This document shows positions 13,228 to 24,428 of a DNA stretch of 64,000 nucleotides, one piece after another (the stretch's first letter is position 1; each line of letters opens with the position of its first letter). This DNA comes from Patella vulgata. Taxonomy: Eukaryota > Mollusca > Gastropoda > Patellidae. The position numbers and the translations under genes are program-made. The notes under the pieces are model-generated. The model had not been told where the DNA came from. It saw only the letters and a list, made by a program, of their open reading frames with translations, and ran no database searches. The stretch is taken from contig NC_065886.2 in assembly GCF_932274485.2 (NCBI RefSeq), positions 48,223,501 to 48,287,500 of the forward strand, read 5' to 3'.

Positions 13228-13685
13228 CAAAAAAGTAATTGAATGTCACTAGATAAGTGAACACGAGAAAAAAAAGAAATAGTCCGTACATTCACTTGTT
13301 TTTATTCATTCTATACTTAATAAAAATATGGTAATGCACGGACTTTTTCTGTACTTTTTCGTTTTCTCTTTTTTTCGTTTTCTCTTTTTTTCGTTTTCTC
13401 TTTTCTAGTGACAGTCAATTTCTGTTTTGAATTGTCAGATATCCTCTCACAGTCTCATATAACAACTTTTGGTCTTCGAAGGAATTATTAGTGAGCAGAA
13501 ATTCGCCCGTGTATCTGTTATCACTCGTCACTTCAGTCACTTATCTAGAAGGATAACTTGTGTTTTCCTTTTGCGTTCGTCACTTCCGTTTGTTGAAACC
13601 TCGATTACGCATCTATCGTAGCAATGATCTCTGTGTTAAAATTATATTTGGAACGTGTTAACCAGTTCTATCACATATGTGGACT
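13228..13685 (+). mobile_element. Foldback family B, copy 2: core plus right arm, left arm lost
   Basis: The palindromic core (13,228-13,440) matches the core of the copy at 2,686-2,875 in the same orientation, including the loop TATTCATTCTATAC. It carries an extra internal expansion of CTCTTTTTTTCGTTTT units. The right arm (about 13,440-13,685) is the reverse complement of the left arm of copy 1 (AACTTTTGGTCTTCGAAGGA pairs with its complement near 2,635). The left arm is missing and the core begins right after the LINE tail. Confidence 0.65.
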
Positions 13686-14905
13686 GCTTAGGAACGATCA
13701 GAATTACGGACAGTTATAAGTCCTTCAGCAGACCGTCTATCAAAATGTAATGGGGGAAGAATGGGTTGTCATATTTTATTTCAAATATTCTTATTAATTA
13801 ATATGTTATAAGGAGAAGACGTTTATAAGTTGTTAGTACTTTTGTTAAATCCTTGTGTCGATGCAATAAAATACGTCTAAACTAAAATTTACGGGTACTT
13901 AACAAGTCAACAGTGAAATATTTGCAAAACTTAAATTATGTGGATTGCGAGAAACGACCAGAATAACGGACGGATTTACAGACCTTCAACAGACTTACGG
14001 GTAGTTAACTATCTGCAAAACGCATGGTATAAGGGGATGTTTTATTATCGGACTGACGTACTACGTGGAAATCGGTATACTGTATTAGCTTTATTGGTTC
14101 TTAATCATTGAAAATACAAAAGCACACAACAGACCCACCACTTAGTTTACAGAAACAAATGATAAATGCCTATTGATACGACTGTCCGTGGGTTGGGGAC
14201 ATTCGCTGTAAGAAAATTGTGATATTTTACTTCATAATGTGCATTCTAAGCGAGTCTGGTAACATTGTTTGTTGGAAGAATATTTACACGTTCCTAATAC
14301 ATAAAACGGATTTTTTTGTATAAGACTATTTTTCCTGGGTTTTCTAAATTACCATTTGTGGGTCGATTTGTTGCAATCTGCAATGATACTGATAAAACTT
14401 TTAAGTACTTGGCGATAATCACCCGACTAATATCCTAATAAATTGAACACATACGATTTCGGCTCCACATTTATATTGGCCTGTCATCGTGTAAGCGGGC
14501 ACTTAAAGAATTGATTCATGTTTGATAGTTCTTCATTAACACTTTCTGTTAAGTTATCTGGGCTTTGTATGATACACCGATAAATCAGCGATTAATATGT
14601 GTTATATCAGGTAAAGTAAACCCGTGTTGATAGAACGGAATACAAATAACTCGTAAATTGCTGTACTTTCTTGAGACGTGATATTTACTATTGTTGCTAC
14701 GGTAATTGTCATCGTACTTGACAAGCTTATTTTTATAGACAATGTTGTGGAACTACAAAACAAAATAAAGACAAACCAAATATTAAAAAAATAATAATAA
14801 TAATAATAATAATAACCAACGATGACCAGCTGCTACGGATCATAGAACTTTGACAAGATTATATATATAGACACTGCTGTTGGACTATACAAAAATAAAA
14901 ACAGT
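13686..14905. other. Spacer with a short tandem duplication and an AAT microsatellite
   Basis: No gene seen. A segment starting GTGGACTGC near 13,681 recurs as GTGGATTGCG near 13,938 with moderate divergence (ACGACCAGAATAACGGAC versus ACGATCAGAATTACGGAC). A run of AAT repeats covers about 14,788-14,815. The remainder shows no shared repeat. Confidence 0.45.
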
Positions 14906-14910
14906 TCGCA

Positions 14911-15235
14911 TTTTTATACGCCCACTTTTTCACGTGGACGTATTATGCAGTGGCCCCTGTCCGTCCGTCCACAATTTGTTTGTGGACACTTTACAGGTCA
15001 CAATTTTTATCCAATTTTAACGAAACAGGAAATATAGGTCTATCTCCCAAAAATCTCGGTTCCTTTCGATATTGGCATGTATAACTGCATGGATTATGGC
15101 CACTGAATGTACGAAAAATCACGTTTTTAGCCTGTGGACACTCTAGATGTCACAAGTTTCATCTGATTTTGATGAAACTTTAAATGCATGTTTATAACCC
15201 AAAGATCTTGGTTCCTTTCGATATTCGCGCATATG
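14911..15235 (+). repeat. CGCCCAC-type repeat, terminal part
   Basis: Begins with the hairpin end TATACGCCCACTTTTTCACG and runs through the CCGTCCGTCCACAA and GGTTCCTTTCGATATT landmarks of the family. It stops abruptly at CGCGCATATGG, where a Tc1 fragment starts. Confidence 0.75.
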
Positions 15236-15825
15236 GAATTGTGTAATGTTCTCAGATGAGTCCAGATTTACTCTGGATTTCACCGATAGGCGTACTCGCG
15301 TTTGGAGGCGTGTAAATGAGCGTCATGTTAACGTCAGACAACACGACAGATTCGGGCGCGGGTCTGTTATGGTGTGGGGAGGAATCACCATGACTGACAG
15401 AACGGACTTGCATATTGTTCAAGGAAGGGTCACTGATGTGTACTACCGTGACCACATCCTGGCACCGATAGTTCTGCCCTATCCTCGACGTGCAGGTCGA
15501 CGTTTCATCTTTCAAGATGATAATGCCCGTGCCTAACGCGCTCGTGTCGCGAATGCCTACCCCCAGCGTCACCATATTGCCCATATGTCTTGGCCAGCCA
15601 TGAGTCCTGACCTTTCCCCATAGAGCATGTCTGGGACATGATCGGGGGACGTGTTCGTCGACGTCAACCGACAACACTGCAAGAATTGGCCGTGGCACTG
15701 CAAGAGGAGTCGGTCAGATTGCCCAAATCGTGATTGGAAGATTGATTAGGAGCATACCACGACGAATTGCTGAATGTCTGAGGATTGGTGCAGCAATAAC
15801 TCATTATTAAGACAAAAATCAAAAA
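15236..15825 (+). pseudogene. Tc1-like transposase fragment, family 2 (5' truncated)
   Basis: Starts at the first catalytic motif (FSDESRFTLDF) and runs through VMVWGGIT and QDDNAR. It then continues, with frame shifts and a stop, through a SPDLSP-like region (about 15,605-15,625) to the C-terminus near 15,810. Sequence differs clearly from family 1 (copies A-D), so this is a separate Tc1 lineage. Everything upstream of the first Asp, including the DNA-binding domain, is gone, and the left edge abuts a CGCCCAC-type repeat. A shorter piece of the same family is at 60,560-60,757, also next to that repeat. Confidence 0.85.
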
Positions 15826-16020
15826 CGTCCATTTCCGCTTTTGACAATGTAAGCATATAAGCTCTCCCAAAACATTATTTCTACTAATATATATGTAGAC
15901 TTTTAATTCAGATTAGATTTGGGGCTAAATTCCTAACAAATATTTGAATTGAAACAAAGCATCTTCATGTTTTTTCTCACTAAAATAGATATATGTCAAA
16001 ACCTAAATAATACTGTAAAT
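15826..16020. other. Unassigned spacer
   Basis: No feature recognised between the Tc1 fragment and the LINE tail. Confidence 0.3.
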
Positions 16021-16358
16021 AAATGAAATGAAATGTTGTTTAATGGCACGTCAGCTCCAACCGGGCAATATTGCGCCAAACATATGGTGATTATTTCGAG
16101 GCTAAATTATATAACAGAGAAAATGATATGCATAAATAAAAACAATATCACAGTAAGTAAAATTAAAAATAAAATCAATCTTTTATGTATACAAATTTTT
16201 AAAGACAAAAAGGAAATGGTCTCTTTTAAAAAGTCTAAAATGTTGTTATATAAACCCGGTTGGGCAAACATATGATGTAATGACTGATAACGGTAAAATT
16301 GCGATCTTATATCTTTGAGATGCTTGCACTCAATCAAAATGTGCTTAACTGTCAAAGG
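16021..16358 (-). mobile_element. I-group LINE, 3' end (left part of a split copy)
   Basis: Reading on the minus strand, this is the last part of an I-group LINE: the C-terminal zinc-type region (TVKHILIECKHLK) and the 3' UTR. It ends GGAGCTGACGTGCCATTAAA and then CATTT repeats, the tail seen at four other LINE ends here. The next upstream piece of the same element is at 23,548-23,790. The two are parted by about 7.2 kb of nested insertions that begin with a SINE. Confidence 0.8.
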
Positions 16359-16392
16359 AACTTCGATCTCTGCATTCTTCGAGAAAGCTCAT
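16359..16392 (+). mobile_element. SINE fragment, left part
   Basis: Carries TCGATCTCTGCATT and GAGAAAGCTCAT, matching the region just after the tRNA-like head of the SINE at 52,010-52,382. The rest of this SINE resumes at 23,373, on the far side of a Harbinger-like insertion. It interrupts the LINE 3' region. Confidence 0.7.
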
Positions 16393-18095
16393 CTGGGCCC
16401 GATTCCTAGAAAATTCTAAAGCACGTTCTTGTGCTTAGATTTAAGTAGACTTTGCATTTAAGTAAACTTACCTTATTTTGTGTCCCTAGAAAATTCTTAA
16501 GAGCGTTTTTGTGCTTAGATTTTAAGTAGACTTTGCATTTAAGTAAACTTACCTTATTTTGTGTCCCTAGAAAATTCTTAAGAACGTTTTTGTGCTTAGA
16601 TTTTAAGTAGACTTCATTGTAAGTACAAGAACGTTATTATGCGTTCCAAGAAAAAACTTAAGCACAACTTTGTTCTTAAACATAGTCAATCTAAGCACTA
16701 GTCCCAAGCAAGGTATACGGCTTGCTTACCAACCTTAAGTCTGTTTCTATGGAAGGGTATCGCTGCCAATAAATGCTCTGCTACTATGTCTTTTCTATTG
16801 ATTATATGTAAAAAGTACAATGTACAAAGTCATAATACCGGTAATGATAAAGTCAAAATACCTCTAAGGCAAGAGTTAAATGTCAAATGTTAAGTGTTAA
16901 TATACTTTTGCTCTCTGCCACATCCCATTTGTCCTTCACGCATTCTACATAGCATGTTTCGCACAGCATCAACTTACATATGCAAATGTAGGATATCACG
17001 TGACTTATTAACATATACGGAAACCTGGCACACTATAAGCCAGAACAAGGATATTCACGACACTATAACAGGAAATCAGCCTAGCACACAATAAAAATTT
17101 ACTCACCTTGACACTTTGAATGGCACTTTATGATGATCACGGGGGGACTGTGCAATGTCCAAATACGAAATTTCAGGTATCATGTTACATATTAGTGAAA
17201 ATCACATTCATTTCTGTATGTTAATATGTAAATAGATTTCTGGTACAATCGTATTTTCATAATTTAAATCCAATAAATATCACACTATTAAAGGTGTATT
17301 CAAGTAAAAATACTGGTCTAAATACGAAATCCCAGATACCATGTTAAGTATCACTGATTGCTCTTTTCAAATATGCAAATAATTTTCTGGCACATTCATA
17401 TTTGCTTAACTTTACAAAATAAGATTAAAGTTGAAGTGAAGGAAGGGGGGGGGACTAAACTAAACTAAATTAAAGATACAGGGCTTAATCAAAAATTCTC
17501 TATGCCCATACTAAAAGATGTATAGTCAGTCCTCCCTTTAAATATATTATTTATTTGTTGGGCACAATGCTTATATATTGTTGTTTTTTTTAATGGGTCA
17601 AAGTTTACTACTCCATTTTTTTTATAGAGAAACCGGAAAGGGTGGGGGTGTTTAAAATATAAAAATACGGGTATTAAAACGAATTTCCAGTTATTGTGCT
17701 ATAAATTACTTGAAAGTATGTTTCTTTGGCTGCTTGACTCTATCAATTATTTCTTGGCACATTCAAAATTACGCACGGTCGTCTAGATAGTTTCTTATGG
17801 TGTGCCAGCTTGATTTCTTTTGTCGTGCGGTGAATATTCTTATAGTGTGCTTGTGCCGGGTTTCCATATATGTTAATAAGTCACGTGATATCCTACATTT
17901 TCATATGCAAGTTGATGCTGTGCGAAAGTTGCTATGTAGAAAGCGTGAAGGACAAATGGGATGTGGCAGAGCGCAAATGTAAAATGTAATGAGAGAAATG
18001 TAAAATGTAGACACGTCAAAAAAAGCATTTTCCCACAAAACATTCGTCATTTAACACTTATCAATATCGGTATAAGGACTTTGTACATTGTACTT

Positions 18096-18268
18096 TGTTG
18101 TATTCTCTAAGTATTAATTCATATTCAATTGTCTTCTAATTTGTCAATTACGGCATTCCATATTCAACACATGTCACATGACTGGTATGCAAATGGCGCA
18201 GATACGCCGAATAAAGATTTGTTAATTTTGAAGCAATATTCGTATAAATCTTGGCCCACAATACAACA
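18096..18268 (+). repeat. 5' LTR of the Gypsy-type element
   Basis: 173 bp, TG...CA bounded, nearly identical to the 3' LTR. A primer-binding-type sequence TTGGCGACGAGG follows directly. Confidence 0.95.
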
Positions 18269-18499
18269 TTGGCGACGAGGATGGGATCCACAAGATTTTC
18301 AAGTTCTACAGAATAAGTTACAATACGTGAGTACATTCCACGTTCAAGATAAAATCGAATATTTGCAAAATTAACTTCGCTTCAAATACATTTTCATTAC
18401 GTCATATTACAAAATGGCTAATGGCGGAATTCCAAACGCAAATTTTACAACTACAAGTCTATCTGGGATAGAACCTCCTCCTAAATTTCTAGAAAAAGC

Positions 18500-19540
18500 C
18501 CGGACAAACTTTTTTGGCATGGAATGAATGGAAGAAATTATACGATACATATGCAGAAGCAATTGGAACCGAGGAATTTACACCGAAGCGTCAAACCGCT
18601 ATATTACTGAATAGTTTAGGTATGGAAGGTCAACGTCGCTATCACAAATTACCGGAATTACGAACTTATCCAGTAGATACAAATGACTTTACAAAAGCTA
18701 TTTTGAAACTTGAAAAGGAATTCAAGATTAAGCAAAATATACGTACAGAAAGATTCAAATTTCGAAAATGTTCACAATTACAGGAACAAACAATTACAGA
18801 ATATATTGCAACATTACGAGATTTAGCTTCTACATGCGAATTTATTGATCCTGATGATGCAATCCTTGATCAATTTATAGAGAAATTACATACAAACAAA
18901 ATACGCGAACGTTTACTTGTTGAAGAAGATTTGAATTTGACGAAAGCAATTGGTATTTCTACAAGAATGGAATCAGCTATGAACGACGCGAAAACAATGC
19001 GTGGTGATACAAACGCTTCAGAAAGCAACGTAAATTTTGTTCGTAAAAATAAAACTACATATTCAAAAGGAAAAAGATTTACAAAGTCTGAATATCCAAA
19101 GCCTACACCTACAGTACCTAGGCCTACAGATAAGAAATTGGTATGTTATCGTTGCGGTTCAAGTCAACATAAAGCCAACTATCGTACATGTCCTGCATTG
19201 AAGATGAAATGTAAGAAATGTAGTCGAATCGGGCATGTAGAAAAAGTATGTTTTAGTACAAATACAGTGAATGAATTAGGCGAAAATGAAGAAGAATTTC
19301 AATATATTCTCAGCATTAATACAATTAAGCCTACAAGTGGAGTTAAGTTGTCTCCAAAATTTACAGCATTCATAAATGGTACACCAATTACATTGATGGC
19401 AGCTTCTGGTTCTTTATTTACAATATTAAATGAATCAGTATATTCTGAAAATTTTACACATTTAAACTCACACCATCGGATATTAATCCTACAGGATTTG
19501 GTGGTAATCCAATTACAGTAAATGGTTATTTTATTGCTAA
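18500..19540 (+). pseudogene. Gag part of the Gypsy-type element
   Basis: Fossil capsid/nucleocapsid region. It is Lys-rich toward its end and carries two CCHC-type zinc knuckles (around CYRCGSSQHKANYRTCP and CKKCSRIGHVEKVC). It lies directly upstream of the Pol part, as in Gypsy elements. Confidence 0.85.
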
Positions 19541-22474
19541 TATACAGTACCAGGGAAGAATTACATCCGAGAAAATATACGTGACAGAGCGTGGTACATC
19601 TGTAATGGGATGGCCGACTCAATCAAAGTTAGGCATTATACTGGATTCAAATCTACAGCAACCAGTTTTACAAACTTCTACACATGACAGCATTCTTGAT
19701 GAGTTTCCTGAAGCGATTTCTGATGAAGCTTCTACAACTGCTAAGTATTACAGTCATGAAATCAAATGCAAAGAGAATGAAGAACCAAAACAATTTCAAG
19801 CAGGCAATGTTCCATTTTCAGTTCGACCAGCCTTGAAAGCTGAATTGGATAGGCTACAAAAATCAGGCGTTATAGAACCGATATCTTCATCACAATGGGT
19901 TTTTCCTATAGTAATTGCACGAAAGCCTAATGGAAATATACGAATGTGTGTTGATCTACGGGATGTGAATTCGAAAATAGTTGTCGAACGTCATCCGATG
20001 CTAAATATACATGAGATGCTTGCAAGTTTACAGCTGAATGGTTCAACTATCTATTCTACACTAGATTTAAGTTCAGCATATCATCAAATACCTTTAACTG
20101 AAAAGTCTAAAGATATTACAGCTTTCATTACACCCGAAGGTTTATTTAGATACACTAGAGTTCCTTTCGGATTAGCATTAGCATCATCTTTATTTCAAAG
20201 AATGATGGATAAAATTTTTAAAGGTATGGATGGAATAATATATTTTCAAGACGATATTTTTCTACACGCGAAATCAAAAGATGAGCACGATAAACTTCTT
20301 CGTGCAGTTTTATCGAAATTACGTCATCACGGTCTTACAATTAAACGTGAAAAGTGCAAAATAGGTGTGTCTTCCGTGGAACATCTAGGTCACACATTAT
20401 CTTCAAAAGGTATACAGCCAAAAGAATCTTTAATTACTGCAGTTACAAATGCACCTACACCAGTAGATAAAGATCAACTACGTTCATTTCTAGGACTATG
20501 TGAATACATGTCAAAATTTGTTCACAATTTTGCTACAAAAATCGCTCCATTACGAGAATTGATGAAAGATAAGAAAACCTTTACATGGGAACATCAGCAT
20601 CAAAATTCTTTTGAGTGTATTAAGCGTGAAATTGGTAATCGCATTGCATTAAATTCTTTTGATAGTTCACTAAGTGTTGAAACAATCGTTACTACCGATG
20701 CGAGCAACTACGGTCTCGGAGCTACACTTTCACAAGTAGTATCAAATCAAGAGAGAATAGTTTCTTTTATTTCACGAACATTAACTGATACCGAAAAGAA
20801 GTATTCAGTAATCGAAAAAGAAATGCTAGCTTGTTACTGGGCTACAAAGAGATTACGAACATTTCTTTGGGGAAGACATTTCAAAATACGCACGGATCAT
20901 AAACCTTTAATTTACATTCTTTCTACAAGAGGTTATTCTTCAGAACGTACAAGTCCGCGTATCAATAGATGGTCTACACGAATGTTGGAATACAACTACA
21001 CAGCTACCTACACCCCTGGTTCACTAAACGTATTAGCCGACTGTATGTCAAGACTACCAATGACAGATGAATTAGAAGATAATACAGATGAGTCTACAGA
21101 TGATACAGAATTGGAGTACATAGCTCAAATAAGTACTATTACAGATGGTATGATTACAGATACAGATTTCAAAGAAGCTTGTACTAATGACTCGGATTTA
21201 CAAAATGTTTTGAGTTATATTTCCACATACTGGCCAAATTTCAACCAACTTACACCAGAGTTAAAAGTTCTTCATAGAGTACGTTATGAATTATCTACAA
21301 GAGATGGAATATTATTTCGTCATGATCGACTCGTACTTCCTAAAGCCTTGCAGGGTAGAATCATCCAAATTGCTCATACAGGACATTTTGGTATGACTTT
21401 AGTGAAAAGAAGAATAAGACAATTTTATTGGTGGCCAACAATGGATACAATGATTGACCATGTAATTAAAAATTGTGCCCACTGCAATACAAGTGACAAA
21501 CCTTATCAATCTATTACTGCACCCCTTACACCGATACCTCTACCAGCACGTGTTTGGCAAAAATTAGCATTGGACATACAAGGACCTTACCTGAAAGCTG
21601 AAGCTCAACAATAATTCGTCATAGTTATGGTAGATTTTTATTCAAAATGGGTTGAAGTGAAATTTTGTTCTACAGTTACTACAGAAGTTGTTATAGAATT
21701 TTTATCTAACGTTTTCTACAGAGAAGGAATTCCTGAATGGTGTTCAATTCGTTTCTCATCGAATGAAAGAATTTCTACAAACGAATAATATTACGCATTT
21801 ACGTTCATCTTTATATCATCCTGAAACCAATGGTTTGGTTGAACGTATGAATAAAACGATTAAAGAAGGAATTCAACTTAGCCAATTGGAACACTAAAGA
21901 ACGTCTACAAGTTTATCATTCTGCACCTAATACATCTACAGGTATTACTCCTTTTACACTTATGCGAGGAAGAACTGTACATACTCAACTTACAATTCCG
22001 AAATTTCATCTACATTCAATGAAAAATCCTGCCCTGATTTCTAAAGTTCAACGTTATCAAGATAAATACGCAAAGTACCATAATACACGTCATCGCAAAC
22101 TCCCACAACAACTACGTGTTGGTGATTACGTACGAGTTCGTCGTTCAAGTCATTTCTTCAAAGGGGAGATGAGATATACTAAACCGTTTAAGATTATTAA
22201 ACTATATGGTTACTGTGCTACTTTATCTAATGGAGATAAATACAACGTTTCAAAATTAGTTCGAGTAAATCATGAAGCTGTTAATTCTGAATATCTTGCA
22301 CCTAAATTGGATAATACAAATTCGGGATTATTCTTTGATACTGCACCAGTAAATCGTCCTGAAGTTCAACAGCAAAATGATATACCAAACTTACCTCGAG
22401 ATCCAGAAATCAGACAAAGACCAAACAGAATTAGAAGACAACCAAGAAGATTTAATGATTACATTATGAACTAA
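19540..22474 (+). pseudogene. Pol part of the Gypsy-type element (RT, RNase H, integrase)
   Basis: Fossil polyprotein region. Reverse transcriptase is seen by LDLSSAYHQI and YFQDD, RNase H by TTDASNYGLG, and the integrase zinc-binding region by HTGH and CAHC. An integrase C-terminal region follows toward the 3' end. The order RT-RNase H-integrase marks Gypsy rather than Copia. Broken as noted for the whole element. Confidence 0.9.
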
Positions 22475-22561
22475 ATCTTATTTTCAATTTCAATGTTTCA
22501 ATGTTTAAAATACTTTCATTTTGTTATTTTAAAATTTCAACTTTCAAAAAAAAAGGAGATG

Positions 22562-22734
22562 TGTTGTATTCTCTAAGTATTAATTCATATTCAATTGTCT
22601 TCTAATTTGTCAATTACGGCATTCCATATTCAACACATGTCACATGACTGGTATGCAAATGGCGCAGATACGCTGAATAAAGATTTGTTAATTTTGAAGC
22701 AATATTCGTATAAATCTTGGCCCACAATACAACA
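22562..22734 (+). repeat. 3' LTR of the Gypsy-type element
   Basis: 173 bp copy of the 5' LTR, preceded by a purine-rich tract (AAAAAAAAAGGAGATG) that fits a polypurine primer site. Only about one difference from the 5' LTR. Confidence 0.95.
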
Positions 22735-22812
22735 TACTTTTTACATATAATCAATGGAAACGACATTGTCGCAGAGCATTTAATATTGGCAGCGATACCG
22801 TTCCATATGTTT

Positions 22813-23010
22813 CTGCTTCAAAAAGATGCTGACCGTAGAGTTATTCGACGGCATTTCCGACACCTTTTGATACCAAAGAGACAATTACAAGACAGAGAAA
22901 ATCCTTCTCCGGAAGAAATTTCAAATTAAGAATGCTATAGAAAAATTCGCTTCTAGGCCTACCCTGAAACCATTTTATTTATTTGCCAATTAGTAAACAA
23001 TAGGCTACAA
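22813..23010 (+). pseudogene. Harbinger-type transposase N-terminal remnant
   Basis: Translates as LLQKDADRRVIRRHFRHLL, then QLQDRENPSPEEISN and, past a stop and a frame change, YRKIRF and SRPTLKPF. The basic stretch, the 'RDRxNP' motif and the 'YRxxRFSRP' motif resemble the start of PIF/Harbinger transposases, which fits the surrounding terminal repeats. The catalytic domain is absent. Recognition is from memory of the family and is moderate. Confidence 0.5.
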
Positions 23011-23372
23011 ACACACCGGCTACTTTAAGATCAGGAGCTCTCACAATTATTCTGCAGTTAGTTTGGATGTGTCTGGGTTTTTTTTATCTTGTGGCACATT
23101 TTATATGTGAATAGGGGACATGTCAAATGCATCATATATGACGTCAATGAAGCAGACGACAAATTTAAGACGTAATTCGCATATCAAAGTTGTTTTTATG
23201 ACGTTAAAGAGCATCGTAGTCTTAGTTTATGGTAAACTTTACCAGTCACAATGTGCTTAGACTTATACTTGACTTGTGCTTTCGTAAGAATGGTCTTGAG
23301 AATGTTCTTACGTCAGACAAAGTGAAGGATGATTTGTGCTTACTTTAAGAATTTTCTAGGAACCGGGCCCAG
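23011..23372. other. 3' non-coding end of the Harbinger-like element
   Basis: No gene. The last roughly 130 bp (GTGCTTAGACTTATACTTG onward) mirror the left terminal region and end in the inverted repeat. Confidence 0.5.
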
Positions 23373-23540
23373 GATTTTCCAACGTGGTTTCCCCTTGTCA
23401 GTGGTGCAGAACGGAGGGCCTGACAAAGACATCTGTATAGTCCTTCGGATGAGACGAAAAACCGAGGTCCTGTGTATACATTGGAATGCACGTAAAAGAT
23501 CCCTTGGCAGATGGAATTCGATATAAGAGTAGGCGATAGT
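23373..23540 (+). mobile_element. SINE fragment, right part
   Basis: Continues the SINE begun at 16,359. It contains GATTTTCCAACGTGG, the ACCGAGGTCCTGTGTATACA block and GCACGTAAAAGATCCCTTGG, all in the complete SINE at 52,010-52,382 (reverse strand). It stops without a CATTT tail at the junction with LINE sequence, so it is 3' truncated. Confidence 0.75.
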
Positions 23541-23547
23541 GCCGCTG

Positions 23548-23790
23548 CCAGCTCTCGCTTTAATATGAAAATGTATGTTAAAAAAGTATGACCAATACGA
23601 GAGCGACACAAAACAACTTCATTCCTCCTGTTGGTTCTATAGGAACCTGTCCTTGCTGTTAAACTCGTGTGATAGTAGCAGACGATAAATGTCTGCTACT
23701 AACGGGTGTACAATCTGTTTATTGTTTATTGTTTGAAAAGAGGACAAAGAGTCAGTAAATATAATGTATTTTAAAGATGAGGAGGATTTA
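23548..23790 (-). mobile_element. I-group LINE, part of a split and rearranged copy
   Basis: Minus-strand LINE sequence upstream of the 3' piece at 16,021-16,358. It holds the C-terminal region (CRSRIGH.., TFLTYIFILKRE) and then, out of normal spacing, RNase H sequence with ATTTACTGACTCTTTGTCC. An internal deletion joins the two near 23,650. The next LINE's 3' tail starts at 23,791, so one LINE inserted into the other. Confidence 0.7.
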
Positions 23791-24428
23791 ATGAAATGAA
23801 ATGTTGTTTAATGGCAAGTCAGCTCCAACCGGGCTATATTGCGCCACACATATGGTGAGTCTAACGAGACAAATTAAAACGATATCACATAAAAGAATGT
23901 ATATATGTAAATAAAAACAAATATCACAGAAAATATAATTAGAAATAAATATAACAAATCTTTTACAAAATAAATATTTAAAACGATATACATGATAAAA
24001 TATATACAATTAAAATTGAGAATAAAAGTTTGTCTCTTTTAAAAATGTTAGTACTTTATCATATAGCTCCGGTTGAACATTTAGCTGACGTACTGACTGG
24101 CAACGGTAGTATTTAGATCTAATATACTTGGGAAGATCTAAAGCAGACTTGGCAGCTAAGTCTGCTTGATCATTCCCATTAATATCAACATAACTGGGGA
24201 GCCAGCAAAAGACGGTGTCCTTGCCGTTAAACTCGTGTAATAGTAGCAGACATCTGAAGGGTGTACAAGCTGCTTATTGTTTATTGCCGGTAAAGAGGAC
24301 AAAGAATCAGTAAATATAATGAGTTTTAAGGATGAAGAGGATTTGATATACTCCAAAGCCTGAAAGATGGAAGCAGCAGGATGGAAGACAAACAGTAATG
24401 GTCTCAGATGGCGTGACAGTAGCTGAAG

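Larger units (their letters stand above)
18096..22734 (+). mobile_element. Gypsy-type LTR retrotransposon, young but broken
   Basis: A virus-like fossil about 4.6 kb long with 173 bp LTRs, a Gag region with zinc knuckles, and a Pol region holding protease-like, reverse transcriptase, RNase H and integrase parts in Gypsy (Metaviridae) order. TACTT is duplicated at its flanks (18,091-18,095 and 22,735-22,739). The related sequence near 52,510 shows the same site without it. The two LTRs differ at about one position, so insertion is recent. The copy is not whole: I judge it to have a handful of breaks (about three to five). Confidence 0.95.
16748..22807. mobile_element. Foldback family A, copy 1, with 6 bp target duplication
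   Basis: Ends TATGGAAGGGTATCGCTGCC and, in mirror, CAGCGATACCGTTCCATA. Arms of about 360 bp (16,748-17,100 and 17,800-18,095 plus 22,740-22,807) pair with each other around an internal region. The hexamer TGTTTC flanks it directly at 16,742-16,747 and 22,808-22,813. A Gypsy-type element sits inside the right arm. Net length is about 1.4 kb, with no transposase. A second copy, inverted, is at 49,897-52,588 with flanks AAATTG/AAACTG. Confidence 0.85.
16393..23372. mobile_element. PIF/Harbinger-like element, split by nested insertions
   Basis: Terminal inverted repeats: CTGGGCCCGATTCCTAGAAA on the left, and on the right the mirror of CTGGGCCCGGTTCCTAGAAA, extending about 30 bp. The left end repeats part of its terminal sequence in three roughly 80 bp tandem units (TAGAAAATTCT at 16,407, 16,487 and 16,568). 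A transposase remnant lies inside the right half (22,813-23,010). Harbinger ends typically begin GGG/GGCC with 3 bp duplications; here the flanks read CTG and CAG, one mismatch apart. Without the nested foldback insertion it is about 0.9 kb, so it was an internally deleted copy. Confidence 0.65.

Noticed and set aside
2425-13690. The two family B foldback halves as the ends of one 11 kb transposon
   Set aside because: Their core loops lie in direct, not inverted, orientation, so they are two separate copies. The DNA between them is a mixture of unrelated elements.
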